Assembly: GCA_002383405.1 (NCBI GenBank)
Contig: DFYS01000001.1
Coordinates: 1 to 6,288, forward strand
Length of the DNA stretch: 6,288 nt
DNA from: Moorella sp. UBA4076
GTDB taxonomy: Bacteria > Bacillota > DSM-521 > Neomoorellales > Neomoorellaceae
Direction of reading: 5' to 3'
Shown here: positions 1-5,783 of the stretch, piece by piece
How the letters are laid out: each line of letters starts with the position of its first letter
How positions within the stretch are numbered: position 1 is the stretch's first letter
The notes under the pieces: model-generated
What the model was told of the DNA's origin: nothing
Database searches by the model: none
What the model saw: the letters and a program-made list of their open reading frames with translations, nothing else
Program-made: the position numbers and the translations under genes

Positions 1-117
1 AAATGCGCCCTCCGGGAACCTGCTCCACCCCTCAACCTCACACAATACTGCCATTTTCATCCTTCTGCTGGTGCCCAGCACTTTAATCTCGGGCGGCTCG
101 CTCCTCAGCAGGTTCAT
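1..117 (-). CDS. Possible 5' end of an unidentified leftward gene, cut by the window edge
   Basis: The minus strand is open for 39 codons from an ATG at 117 to the window edge. In-frame TAA and TAG stops lie just before that ATG, so the gene cannot start much further upstream. The visible protein begins MNLLRSEPPEIKVLG and continues through KMAVLCEVEGW; the composition is protein-like, but I do not recognise the family. The ATG at 117 has only a weak, distant AGGA. An internal ATG at 54 has AAGGA about five bases before it and is a real alternative start. The gene lies 132 bases downstream of the TPR gene on the same strand, so it could be co-transcribed. The opposite frame is also open here, as is common in GC-rich DNA, which lowers confidence. 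Confidence 0.35.
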   Translation of the reverse strand, partial: MNLLRSEPPEIKVLGTSRRMKMAVLCEVEGWSRFPEGAF

Positions 118-249
118 TTCTTAAAGACGCTATCCTACCAGTTGAGTGCCGGGCGGTATGGCGTCAAAATAGAGACAGGGGGCAAGAGGGCTGTGGGAAC
201 CGGCTCCGCCAGTTGCAGATTTAAGCCTGCTTACCTTTTCTTATCTGGC

Positions 250-1251
250 TTACGGTGGTGCGCCTTTTTTGCTCTCTGCCTCCAGTTTTTTGGCCAGCCC
301 CCAGAGGGGACGCGCTTCGGGGTGCGAAGCGGCTACAGCGCGGAAGAAATCGGCTCCTTCTCCCGGGCGGCCCAGGCGGCGGTAGAGGTGCATCAGGGTC
401 TGGCGGACGTGGACGTCGGCCGGCTTTTTGGTCAGGGCCTGCTGCAGCAAGTCCAGGGCCTCTTCATCCTGCTGGAGGCGGTAATAACAGAACCCCAGCT
501 GGGCCAGGAAATAGGGGTCGCCGGGAGCCAGCTCCAGGGCCTGGCGGTAGGCGGCGGCGGCTTCGGCAAAGCGGCCCTGCTGGTAGAGCTCGTTGCCCCG
601 GATACCGTGCAGGTGGGGGTTGCGCGCCCGCTGGCCCACCCGCAGGAAGGCTTCCACTTCATTCAGGACGCCGGCACCGGCGTGGCCGGCGGCGAGCTTT
701 ACATAACGCGCCTGGGCGAAGGCATCCTCGGGGTCACGGGCGATGATCTCCTGGTAAGCCTGGACAGCGGCGGCGCTATCACCCAGTTTTTCCAGGGCCA
801 GCGCCAGTTGCCGCCGTAGCTCCAGCTGTTCGGGGTCCTGGATTAACTGCTGGCGGCAGAAGGCCACTGCTTTTTCCAGTTGGCCGGTATGGATGCAGGC
901 CTTTGCCAGGCGGGCGGCCAGATAGGGGGACGGTTCCAGGTCAAAGGCCGCCTGCCACCAGGTCAGCGCTGTTGCGTAATCGTTACGGCCGGCGGCTACC
1001 TGACCTTTGACGGCCAGGGCGCGGGTATCCTGGGGGTGCAGCTCCAGGATGCTGTCGGCCAGCTGGTCGGCCTCCTGGTCCTGCCCCAGGCGCAGGTAGA
1101 GGCTGGCCAGGCCGGCCAGGAGTGATGGTTCGCCGGGCCAGCGTTCCAGGGCTGCCTGGAGCTCGGCCAGGGCGGCCGGGTAAGCACCGCTTTTTTTCAG
1201 GGCCGCTACCTGTTGCAAAACTGTTTTTAGATGATAATTACTACCGGCCAT
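250..1251 (-). CDS. Tetratricopeptide repeat (TPR) protein, cytoplasmic
   Basis: This is a 333-residue protein made almost entirely of TPR helix pairs. Units can be placed at about residues 10-41, 43-76, 77-109, 111-142, 144-177, 214-246, 248-281 and 282-314; the stretch 178-212 is degenerate. The clearest unit is at 220-246 (GNELYQQGRFAEAAAAYRQA), with the usual small and aromatic TPR positions and a closing Pro. No signal peptide, membrane segment or catalytic domain is visible, so it is probably a cytosolic protein-binding scaffold; its partner cannot be inferred. The start is the ATG at 1251, preceded by AAGGGGGTGA at a good distance on the minus strand. It is divergent from spoVT, with 236 bases between the starts. 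Overlapping plus-strand frames are long only because of high GC. The TPR assignment is secure; the function is unknown. Confidence 0.93.
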   Translation of the reverse strand: MAGSNYHLKTVLQQVAALKKSGAYPAALAELQAALERWPGEPSLLAGLASLYLRLGQDQEADQLADSILELHPQDTRALAVKGQVAAGRNDYATALTWWQAAFDLEPSPYLAARLAKACIHTGQLEKAVAFCRQQLIQDPEQLELRRQLALALEKLGDSAAAVQAYQEIIARDPEDAFAQARYVKLAAGHAGAGVLNEVEAFLRVGQRARNPHLHGIRGNELYQQGRFAEAAAAYRQALELAPGDPYFLAQLGFCYYRLQQDEEALDLLQQALTKKPADVHVRQTLMHLYRRLGRPGEGADFFRAVAASHPEARPLWGLAKKLEAESKKGAPP

Positions 1252-1301
1252 AACGCCTCACCCCCTTTATTAATTCCTTCTTGGGAACGTTTTTTCCTGC
1301 T

Positions 1302-1315
1302 TTTTCGGCCGAAAA
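1302..1315. promoter_or_regulatory. 14-bp perfect palindrome, possible operator for the TPR gene
   Basis: TTTTCGGCCGAAAA is a perfect palindrome centred about 57 bases upstream of the TPR start codon, in an otherwise AT-rich intergenic region. Its position would suit a dimeric repressor or a 5' UTR element for the leftward gene. No known operator consensus was recognised, and a palindrome this simple can occur by chance. Confidence 0.3.
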
Positions 1316-1371
1316 GTGCAGGCTAACCCTTTATTTTTTACCTGACCGCAGGTTTTTTATACGCCGTACCA

Positions 1372-1399
1372 GTTATAGAAAAGGCAGGGAAAAAATGAA
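1372..1399 (-). promoter_or_regulatory. Weak candidate sigma-A promoter for the TPR gene
   Basis: On the minus strand, TTCATT (1399-1394) and TATAAC (1377-1372) are separated by 16 bases. The -10 matches the consensus at five of six positions and the -35 at only three. It overlaps the -35 of the sigma-G promoter on the other strand, so the two could interfere. It is the best leftward candidate in this gap but not a strong one. Confidence 0.25.
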
Positions 1400-1426
1400 T
1401 AAACTATCCCAATGGTTTATATACTA
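1396..1426 (+). promoter_or_regulatory. Sigma-G (forespore) promoter of spoVT
   Basis: TGAATA at 1396-1401 and TATACTA at 1420-1426 are separated by 18 bases. The known sigma-G/sigma-F pattern in Bacillus has a -35 ending GAATA-like (gHATR) and a -10 of CATnHTA; the match is complete at the -35, and only the first -10 base differs. B. subtilis spoVT is known to be a sigma-G gene, so position and regulon agree. Transcription would start near 1433, leaving a leader of about 55 bases. Confidence 0.75.
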
Positions 1427-1487
1427 ACAGTGAAAGCTAATCCTTTGAAAGGTACCCGCAAAAAGGGTAAAGGGGGGATAGATAGCA

Positions 1488-2039
1488 TTGAAAGCAACAG
1501 GCATCGTACGACGCATAGACGATCTAGGACGGGTTGTAATTCCCAAGGAAATCAGACGTACCCTGCGCATCCGCGAGGGCGATCCGCTGGAAATCTTCGT
1601 TGACCGTGAAGGCGAGGTTATCTTGAAGAAATACTCGCCCATTGGAGAGCTGGGAGACTTTGCCAAGGAATATGCTGATTCGCTCCATGAAGCCATCGGG
1701 CATATTGCCTGCATTGCTGATCGGGACAGTATCATCGCTGTGGCCGGCGCTCCCAAAAAAGAGTTTCTGGACAAACCTGTCGGCGCCGCTGTGGAAAAGG
1801 TTATGGAGGACCGCAAACCTGTCCTGGCTAACTCCCTGACGGAAGACCTGTTCCCCATCGACGGCGAGGGGGAGACCTACAAATTTACGGCCGAAGTCAT
1901 TGCCCCCATTATTGCGGAAGGGGATCCCATTGGAGCGGTGATTATTTGTTCCCGCGATCAGGGGGCGAAAATGGGGGATATGGAACTAAAACTCGCCGAA
2001 ACGGCAGCAGGTTTTCTGGCCAAGCAAATGGAACAATAA
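1488..2039 (+). CDS. spoVT: Stage V sporulation protein T, AbrB-type transcriptional regulator
   Basis: SpoVT is a DNA-binding regulator that tunes late forespore gene expression downstream of sigma-G. The 183-residue product is close to the usual length of about 178. Residues 1-50 are a swapped-hairpin SpoVT/AbrB DNA-binding domain with the hallmark DDLGRVVIPKEIRRTLRI at 11-28. Residues from about 56 to 180 form the GAF-like sensor half, including a VAGAPKKEFLDKPVG segment at 85-99. The start is TTG at 1488, behind AAAGGGGGGAT at about nine bases; the protein then begins MKATGIVRRI exactly as the family does. The gene is monocistronic by appearance, with a sigma-G promoter before it and a strong terminator right after the stop. 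Assignment is secure. Confidence 0.97.
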   Translation: MKATGIVRRIDDLGRVVIPKEIRRTLRIREGDPLEIFVDREGEVILKKYSPIGELGDFAKEYADSLHEAIGHIACIADRDSIIAVAGAPKKEFLDKPVGAAVEKVMEDRKPVLANSLTEDLFPIDGEGETYKFTAEVIAPIIAEGDPIGAVIICSRDQGAKMGDMELKLAETAAGFLAKQMEQ

Positions 2040-2040
2040 G

Positions 2041-2066
2041 GCGGCGCCCCGGCGCCGCTTTCTTTT
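2041..2066 (+). terminator. Rho-independent terminator of spoVT
   Basis: It starts one base after the spoVT stop codon. GCGGCGC (2041-2047) pairs perfectly with GCGCCGC (2052-2058) around a CCCG tetraloop, followed by TTTCTTTT. The stem can extend outward through the stop codon. This separates spoVT from the MazG gene. Confidence 0.92.
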
Positions 2067-2079
2067 AGGGCGGGTGTTA

Positions 2080-2088
2080 TGGTACAAT
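2080..2088 (+). promoter_or_regulatory. Extended -10 promoter of the MazG-fusion gene
   Basis: TGGTACAAT is an extended -10 element (TGn plus TACAAT, five of six to consensus) lying between the spoVT terminator and the next gene. The -35 position (2060-2065, TTCTTT) is poor, which is tolerated when the TGn extension is present. Expected transcription start is near 2095, about 27 bases before the chosen start codon. Confidence 0.5.
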
Positions 2089-2090
2089 AA

Positions 2091-2109
2091 ACAGGTATTC
2101 TTTACCTGT
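2091..2109 (+). promoter_or_regulatory. Inverted repeat at the expected transcription start, possible operator or 5' stem
   Basis: ACAGGTA (2091-2097) and TACCTGT (2103-2109) form a perfect 7-bp inverted repeat with a 5-base spacer. It begins three bases after the -10 and ends against the GTGAGG Shine-Dalgarno. It could be a repressor site overlapping the start of transcription, or a stem close to the ribosome binding site. The sequence shows the symmetry; the role is inference. Confidence 0.45.
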
Positions 2110-2121
2110 GAGGCGAGGCTG

Positions 2122-3588
2122 ATGACCGGCAAGATGATTATCGCCGGCATGGGACCCGGCGACCCGGCCCAGGTACCGGCGGCAGTGCTGACGGCTCTAG
2201 CCGGAGCGGACAAGATCTATTTGCGGACCGGCCGGCACCCGGCCGTCGCCGCGCTGGCGGAGCGCGGTTTGGTATGGGAAACCTTCGACCCTTATTATGA
2301 GCAGACCGGAGATTTCGAGGAACTCTACCAGCACATCGTGGCTACGCTGCTGCAGGAGGCTGAGGGAAAGGAACTGGCCTACGTCGTCCCGGGCCATCCC
2401 CTGGTGGCCGAAAGGAGCGTTACTTTGCTCCTGGAAAAGCTTGCGGCGGCAGGAGTGACTGTGCAGGTGATACCGGCTATGAGCTGCCTGGACGCCCTCT
2501 ACGCCGTCCTGCACCTCGACCCCACCCGCGGTTTGACTGTTGCCGACGCTTTAACCTTTACCGGCGCCGGTCACGATCCGGGCCTGGGTCTCATCCTTAC
2601 CCAGCTCTACAACCAGCGGGTTGCGGCGGATACCAAGCTGACTTTAATGGAGCTTTACCCGGATGAGCACCGGGTGACGGTGACCCGCGCTGCCGGGCTG
2701 CCCGGCGCCGAGCGGGTCGCCACGTTGCCCCTTTACGATCTGGACCGCCTGCCCTGGATCGATCACCTTACCAGCGCCTATGTGCCGCCTTACCCGGCCG
2801 GCCGCGATCGTACCCTGCCCGGCCTGCAGGCCATTATCGCCCGCCTGCGCGGCGCAGGGGGCTGCCCCTGGGACCGGGAGCAAACCCACCAGTCGCTTAA
2901 ACGCTATCTTATCGAGGAAACCTACGAGGTCCTGGAGGCCATTGATGGCGGGGATATGCATAAACTAGGTGAGGAATTGGGAGACTTACTGCTGCAAGTT
3001 GTCTTTCATGCCCGCCTGGCTGAAGAGACCGGCGCCTTTACCCTGGCGGACTGTCTCGAAAGTATTGTTACCAAGATGCGCCGGCGGCACCCCCATGTCT
3101 TTGGGACAGCTGTCCTGAACACGGCCGGGGAGGTGCTGGTGCGCTGGGACCAAATCAAGGCCGCCGAAAAGGAAGATAACGGCGGTGAACAGGTATCGCT
3201 ATTGAGTGTTCCGCGGGGCCTGCCGGCGCTCCTGAAGGCCTTGAAGGTCCAGGAACAAGCGGCCCGCGCCGGCTTCGACTGGGATGAGGTGGCCGGCGTC
3301 TGGGATAAGATAACCGAAGAGCTGGAGGAACTAAAGGCAGCAGTGGTCGGGGCGGAACCGCGGCAACAGGTTGACGAAATGGGGGATGTCCTCTTTGCGG
3401 TGGTAAACCTGGCCCGCTGGCTCGGGGTGGAGCCGGAGGCAGCCCTGCAGGCTGCTGTCGACAAATTCAGCCACCGTTTTCACTATATAGAAACGCGAGC
3501 ACGAGAACAACACCGCGGCCTGGAAGGGATGGCCCCTGCCGAGCTGGATCGATTATGGGAAGAGGCGAAAAAAATTCCGGGAAACTAA
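2122..3588 (+). CDS. mazG: YabN-type fusion: tetrapyrrole methylase domain plus MazG nucleotide pyrophosphohydrolase
   Basis: The 488-residue protein is about the length of B. subtilis YabN. Residues 1 to about 230 form an SAM-dependent tetrapyrrole methylase (CbiF-like) fold with the glycine motif GMGPGDP at 9-15 and VVPGHP at 88-93. From about 236 on are two MazG halves. The first has GGCPWD at 246-251, EETYE at 265-269 and EELGD at 284-288. The second has EELEE at 399-403 and DEMGD at 418-422. These acidic ExxE...ExxD sets bind the magnesium used to hydrolyse NTPs to NMP and pyrophosphate, a house-cleaning activity in the MazG family. The methylase half has no assigned substrate in YabN. 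The start is the ATG at 2122, behind GTGAGG at eight bases, giving MTGKMIIAGMG, which fits YabN; an upstream in-frame GTG at 2074 would place the promoter inside the gene and is rejected. Family assignment is secure, cellular role less so. Confidence 0.95.
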   Translation: MTGKMIIAGMGPGDPAQVPAAVLTALAGADKIYLRTGRHPAVAALAERGLVWETFDPYYEQTGDFEELYQHIVATLLQEAEGKELAYVVPGHPLVAERSVTLLLEKLAAAGVTVQVIPAMSCLDALYAVLHLDPTRGLTVADALTFTGAGHDPGLGLILTQLYNQRVAADTKLTLMELYPDEHRVTVTRAAGLPGAERVATLPLYDLDRLPWIDHLTSAYVPPYPAGRDRTLPGLQAIIARLRGAGGCPWDREQTHQSLKRYLIEETYEVLEAIDGGDMHKLGEELGDLLLQVVFHARLAEETGAFTLADCLESIVTKMRRRHPHVFGTAVLNTAGEVLVRWDQIKAAEKEDNGGEQVSLLSVPRGLPALLKALKVQEQAARAGFDWDEVAGVWDKITEELEELKAAVVGAEPRQQVDEMGDVLFAVVNLARWLGVEPEAALQAAVDKFSHRFHYIETRAREQHRGLEGMAPAELDRLWEEAKKIPGN

Positions 3589-3604
3589 AAGGAAATGCAG
3601 GAGA

Positions 3605-3633
3605 TTGTTGGATTGTAGCGAATAAAAGATAAG
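3605..3633 (+). promoter_or_regulatory. Weak candidate promoter for hup
   Basis: TTGTTG (3605-3610) and GATAAG (3628-3633) are 17 bases apart in the 74-base gap between the MazG gene and hup. There is no terminator in the gap, so hup may instead be reached by read-through from the gene before it. HU is usually highly expressed, which argues for some local promoter. Confidence 0.28.
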
Positions 3634-3662
3634 GGCAACTGCCAGGTAGGAGGGATTAACAG

Positions 3663-3938
3663 GTGAATAAAATGGATCTGGTTGCTAGCGTAGCGGAAAA
3701 AACTGACCTGACGAAAAAGGAAACCGAAAAGGTAGTCAGCGCTGTGCTGGACAGCATCGAAGAAGCCCTGGCCCAGGGCGACAAGGTGCAGCTGGTGGGG
3801 TTCGGTACCTTTGAGATCAGGGAGCGGGCGGCCCGGGTAGGGCGTAACCCGCGCACCGGGGAAGAAATCGAAATAGCGGCCACCAGGGTACCGGTTTTCA
3901 AAGCCGGCAAAGGCTTAAAGGATGCCGTAGCCGGATAG
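3663..3938 (+). CDS. hup: DNA-binding protein HU
   Basis: HU is the small dimeric nucleoid protein that bends and compacts DNA. The 91 residues match the family length of about 90. The N-terminal helices carry the usual MNK...LV..VAEKTDLTKKE opening. The core signature GFGTFEIRERAARVGRNPRTG spans 46-66, and Pro63, the residue that intercalates into DNA at the tip of the beta arm, is present. The start is GTG at 3663, behind AGGAGGG at eight bases; a later ATG at 3672 would remove conserved residues. It sits between the MazG fusion and rqcP as in many Bacillota, and its transcript probably ends at the hairpin 14 bases after the stop. No oddities seen. Confidence 0.97.
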   Translation: MNKMDLVASVAEKTDLTKKETEKVVSAVLDSIEEALAQGDKVQLVGFGTFEIRERAARVGRNPRTGEEIEIAATRVPVFKAGKGLKDAVAG

Positions 3939-3951
3939 GCAGACGTTAAGG

Positions 3952-3981
3952 AAATCAGGCGTAAGGCCTGATTTTCTATTT
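3952..3981 (+). terminator. Terminator after hup
   Basis: AAATCAGGC (3952-3960) pairs perfectly with GCCTGATTT (3966-3974) around a GTAAG loop, followed by TCTATTT. The T tract is interrupted, so some read-through into rqcP, whose start lies only 15 bases further, is likely. Confidence 0.8.
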
Positions 3982-3995
3982 AGGGGGTATTTTTA

Positions 3996-4295
3996 ATGCG
4001 GCTGGATAAATACTTGAAGGTTTCCCGGTTGATCAAGCGGCGTACCCTGGCGCGGGAGGTATGCGACGGCGGCGGTGTCGCCATCAATCGCCGGCCGGCC
4101 AAAGCCAGCACCAGTGTTAAACCCGGTGATATCCTGACCCTGCGGCTGGGCAACCGCTGGCAGACAGTAGAAATCCTGGCAACTCCGGACAACATTGCTG
4201 CCGACCGCGCCCGTGAGACCTACCGCGTCCTGGCCGAGGGGAGAGGAGAAGCAGGAAGCGGCAAGCTGGAAGCGGGAGACCCGGAAGGCCGGTAG
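3996..4295 (+). CDS. rqcP: RqcP (YabO), S4-domain ribosome quality control protein
   Basis: RqcP binds stalled 50S-peptidyl-tRNA complexes and works with RqcH to add alanine tails to the trapped nascent chain. Residues 1 to about 65 are an S4 RNA-binding domain. It has the family start MRLDKYLKVSRLIKRRTLA, including Arg2 and Arg16, which contact RNA in known RqcP structures, then VKPGDILTLRLG at 41-52. The start is ATG at 3996, behind AGGGGGT at seven bases. The protein is 99 residues, against about 86 in B. subtilis. The surplus lies in a Gly/Glu-rich tail from about 82 on, encoded by a heptanucleotide-repeat tract and probably acquired when repeats displaced the old stop. Position after hup matches the conserved order. 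Confidence 0.93.
   Translation: MRLDKYLKVSRLIKRRTLAREVCDGGGVAINRRPAKASTSVKPGDILTLRLGNRWQTVEILATPDNIAADRARETYRVLAEGRGEAGSGKLEAGDPEGR
4246..4280 (+). repeat. Heptanucleotide repeat tract inside the 3' end of rqcP
   Basis: Five consecutive 7-base units can be read: GAGAAGC, AGGAAGC, GGCAAGC, TGGAAGC and GGGAGAC. They are purine-rich and close in style to the tracts near 4509 and 5654. They encode the Gly/Glu-rich tail of RqcP. Confidence 0.7.
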
Positions 4296-4501
4296 GGTTC
4301 GCAGGCTGCCACCACTGAGCCGCCCCGGCATTACCTGCCGTTAAAGTTACAAACCCGGCCAGCTATCGTCTGAGCTTCCCTGGCTGTTGCTTTCAGGCTG
4401 ACCTTCATCTGGACTGAGCAGATATCCATACTGCTCCGGCTGCACCAGCAGAATCCTTTATCGATGCATAGCCATGGAAGTTACTTGCCGATACTAAAAT
4501 A

Positions 4502-4535
4502 GAGGGGTGGGAAGTGGGAGGTGAGATGGGGGAGG
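4502..4535 (+). repeat. Purine-only heptad-repeat tract
   Basis: The stretch is nearly all G and A, with GGGAAGT (4509-4515) followed directly by GGGAGGT (4516-4522) and degenerate copies on both sides. It shares the 7-base period with the tracts in rqcP and after the SpoIID-like gene. Confidence 0.6.
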
Positions 4536-4563
4536 CTTGCAGGAACCCAGCGCCCAATCCCCT

Positions 4564-4588
4564 GGTTTGCTTAAATTGCCGGCAAACC
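4564..4588. repeat. Inverted repeat, hairpin without T tract
   Basis: GGTTTGC (4564-4570) pairs with GCAAACC (4582-4588) across 11 bases, and TTGCCGGCAA (4576-4585) is itself a 10-bp palindrome overlapping it. No T tract follows on either strand, so it is not a standard terminator; it could be an alternative-structure element or protein site. Confidence 0.4.
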
Positions 4589-4662
4589 TTAGCATGATGG
4601 TTTCTATCCCGAGCCACAGAATAAATTTTAAGTGCCGGGAGGACTGCTCACGGGTTGCTATT

Positions 4663-4692
4663 TTGCCTGATGAGTGCCGGGTAAAATAATAA
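4663..4692 (+). promoter_or_regulatory. Candidate promoter of the SpoIID-like lipoprotein gene
   Basis: TTGCCT (4663-4668) and TAATAA (4687-4692) are 18 bases apart and end 25 bases before the start codon. TAAAAT at 4682-4687 is an alternative -10 but lacks a well-spaced -35. One copy of the repeated AGTGCCGGG lies in the spacer. Moderate to weak evidence only. Confidence 0.35.
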
Positions 4693-4717
4693 AAACACCA
4701 GAAAGGCAGTGACGGAT

Positions 4718-5647
4718 ATGGCGTTTAAGTACAAACTGGCGGCTGGTATCATCGGCGTCCTGCTTATAACTCAGATCCTGGCCGGCTGCCGGGCCCCCGC
4801 CCGGCGACCGGTAGCCCAGGAACCCACCATTTCACTTTATGTTAACCAAACCGGCGAAGTTAAAAGGCTGCCCATCGAGGAGTACCTGCCCGGTGTAATC
4901 GCAGCGGAAATGGAGCCTGCCTGGCCGATTAACGCCCTGGCGGCCCAGGCCATTCTCGCCCGAACCTTCACTATGAAAAAAATCCAGGAGGGCGGCGTCA
5001 AAGCCCACGGCACTGATGCTTCGACCAGCGTCGAGGAGTTCCAGGCCTACGACCCGGGCCGGATCAATGATCATGTCCGCCGGGCGGTGGAAATAACCCG
5101 CGGTCAGGTGATCAAGCATCAGGGGAATTATATCAACGCCTGGTTTTATGCCTCCGGCGGCAGCCGCACGGCGGCCTCGGCAGTGGAGGGCCTGAATTTC
5201 CGCCGGGAAGCGGCGCCCTACATTCAGAGCGTTCCCGACCCGGGGATGGCGATAACTACCGCCGAGAACAAGGGTTGGACGGCCACTTTTAGTACTGCCG
5301 AGCTGGCCGCCGCGGTGAAGAAAGTCACCGGCCAGGACCCGGGCGCCATCACGGCGGTGAGTATAGCCACTCGCGGTCCCTCGGGCCGGGCGACCCAGAT
5401 CCGGGCAGGTAACCTGACGGTTGATGCCCCGGCGCTGCGGTTGGCCCTGGGCAGCACCCGCCTGCGCTCCACCCTCCTGACCGGGATTACGACCAGTAAC
5501 GGCCGCGTTACCTTTAAGGGTGAGGGTTACGGCCATGGTGTCGGCATGAGCCAGTGGGGAGCCAGAGCCCTGGCTGAACAGGGTAAATCGCCCCAGGAGA
5601 TAATTAATTACTTTTTCAAGGATGTCGTCCTGGTCAAGGACTGGTAA
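4718..5647 (+). CDS. SpoIID/LytB-domain lipoprotein, probable peptidoglycan lytic transglycosylase
   Basis: SpoIID-family enzymes cleave glycan strands of peptidoglycan, in sporulation during engulfment. The 309-residue protein starts with a positively charged, hydrophobic leader ending in the lipobox LAGC (Cys24), so it should be a lipid-anchored extracytoplasmic protein; B. subtilis SpoIID instead has a transmembrane anchor. The domain starts at about residue 36. IEEYLPGVIAAEMEPAWP at 53-70 contains Glu64, aligned with the catalytic Glu of SpoIID, followed by AAQAILARTF, then ASGGSRTA at 145-152 and the C-terminal YGHGVGMSQWGARAL motif at 271-285. The Cys and His residues that bind zinc in C. 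difficile SpoIID are absent (only STSVEEFQAY remains in that segment). Start choice: ATG at 4718 has AAAGG about 11 bases upstream, whereas the in-frame GTG at 4709 leaves only two bases after it. The family is secure; a role in sporulation rather than germination or vegetative wall turnover is inference. Confidence 0.92.
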   Translation: MAFKYKLAAGIIGVLLITQILAGCRAPARRPVAQEPTISLYVNQTGEVKRLPIEEYLPGVIAAEMEPAWPINALAAQAILARTFTMKKIQEGGVKAHGTDASTSVEEFQAYDPGRINDHVRRAVEITRGQVIKHQGNYINAWFYASGGSRTAASAVEGLNFRREAAPYIQSVPDPGMAITTAENKGWTATFSTAELAAAVKKVTGQDPGAITAVSIATRGPSGRATQIRAGNLTVDAPALRLALGSTRLRSTLLTGITTSNGRVTFKGEGYGHGVGMSQWGARALAEQGKSPQEIINYFFKDVVLVKDW

Positions 5648-5653
5648 GCAGGA

Positions 5654-5680
5654 GGCAGATGGCAGATGGCAGGTGGCAGC
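5654..5680 (+). repeat. Tandem heptanucleotide repeat after the SpoIID-like gene
   Basis: Almost four direct copies of a 7-base unit: GGCAGAT, GGCAGAT, GGCAGGT and GGCAGC, beginning seven bases after the stop codon. It is the cleanest of the three heptad tracts in this window. Confidence 0.85.
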
Positions 5681-5750
5681 TATAGAGCAGCAAGGTGATT
5701 GCCTGGTCCCTGATGGAAGCTCCCTGGAAGAACAGGCAAGGAAATGAAAC

Positions 5751-5776
5751 AAAAAAATAGCGGCGATTTTCGCCGC
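5751..5776 (-). terminator. Leftward terminator, likely 3' end of the toxin message
   Basis: GCGGCGA (5760-5766) and TCGCCGC (5770-5776) form a perfect 7-bp stem with a three-base loop. A run of A precedes it on the plus strand (5751-5757), so on the minus strand the hairpin is followed by TATTTTTTTG. On the plus strand nothing T-rich follows, so it is directional. The only leftward gene to its right is the small toxin-like ORF, giving a message of roughly 300 bases. The SpoIID-like gene has no clear terminator of its own. Confidence 0.82.
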
Positions 5777-5783
5777 GCAAACC

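Larger units (their letters stand above)
4296..4717. other. Long intergenic stretch without a convincing gene
   Basis: No open frame here has both a ribosome binding site and protein-like composition. The only listed-length frame, on the minus strand at 4405-4617, is low-complexity over the purine tract and has no recognisable domain. Visible contents are a 6-bp hairpin (GAGCAG 4416-4421 with CTGCTC 4431-4436), a heptad purine tract near 4509, an inverted repeat at 4564-4588, two copies of AGTGCCGGG (4631-4639 and 4673-4681) and the likely promoter of the SpoIID-like gene. No riboswitch class that I know could be matched. Confidence 0.6.

Noticed and set aside
112..153. tRNA-like D-arm pattern on the minus strand (CTCAACTGGTAGGATAGCG)
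   Set aside because: No anticodon arm, T-arm motif or acceptor pairing could be laid out around it.
198..214. Hairpin AACTGGC/GCCGGTT after the TPR gene on the minus strand
   Set aside because: It contains a G-U pair and is not followed by a T tract, so it cannot be called a terminator.
142..819. Long plus-strand open frame opposite the TPR gene
   Set aside because: It lies antisense to a clear TPR protein, lacks a ribosome binding site at its TTG start and has low-complexity composition; it is a GC-driven shadow.
1340..1360. Hairpin ACCTG/CAGGT followed by TTTTTT on the plus strand
   Set aside because: The stem has only five pairs and no rightward gene precedes it; also T-rich on the other side, so it is probably not a functional terminator.
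4400..4708. Possible riboswitch (c-di-AMP or similar) before the cell-wall gene
   Set aside because: Cell-wall genes often carry such leaders, but none of the conserved core sequences could be found here.
5699..5739. TTGCCTG/CAGGCAA inverted repeat as terminator of the SpoIID-like gene
   Set aside because: The loop is 27 bases long and no T tract follows on the plus strand.
4832..5752. Long minus-strand frame opposite the SpoIID-like gene
   Set aside because: Antisense shadow of a gene with clear lipobox and SpoIID motifs.
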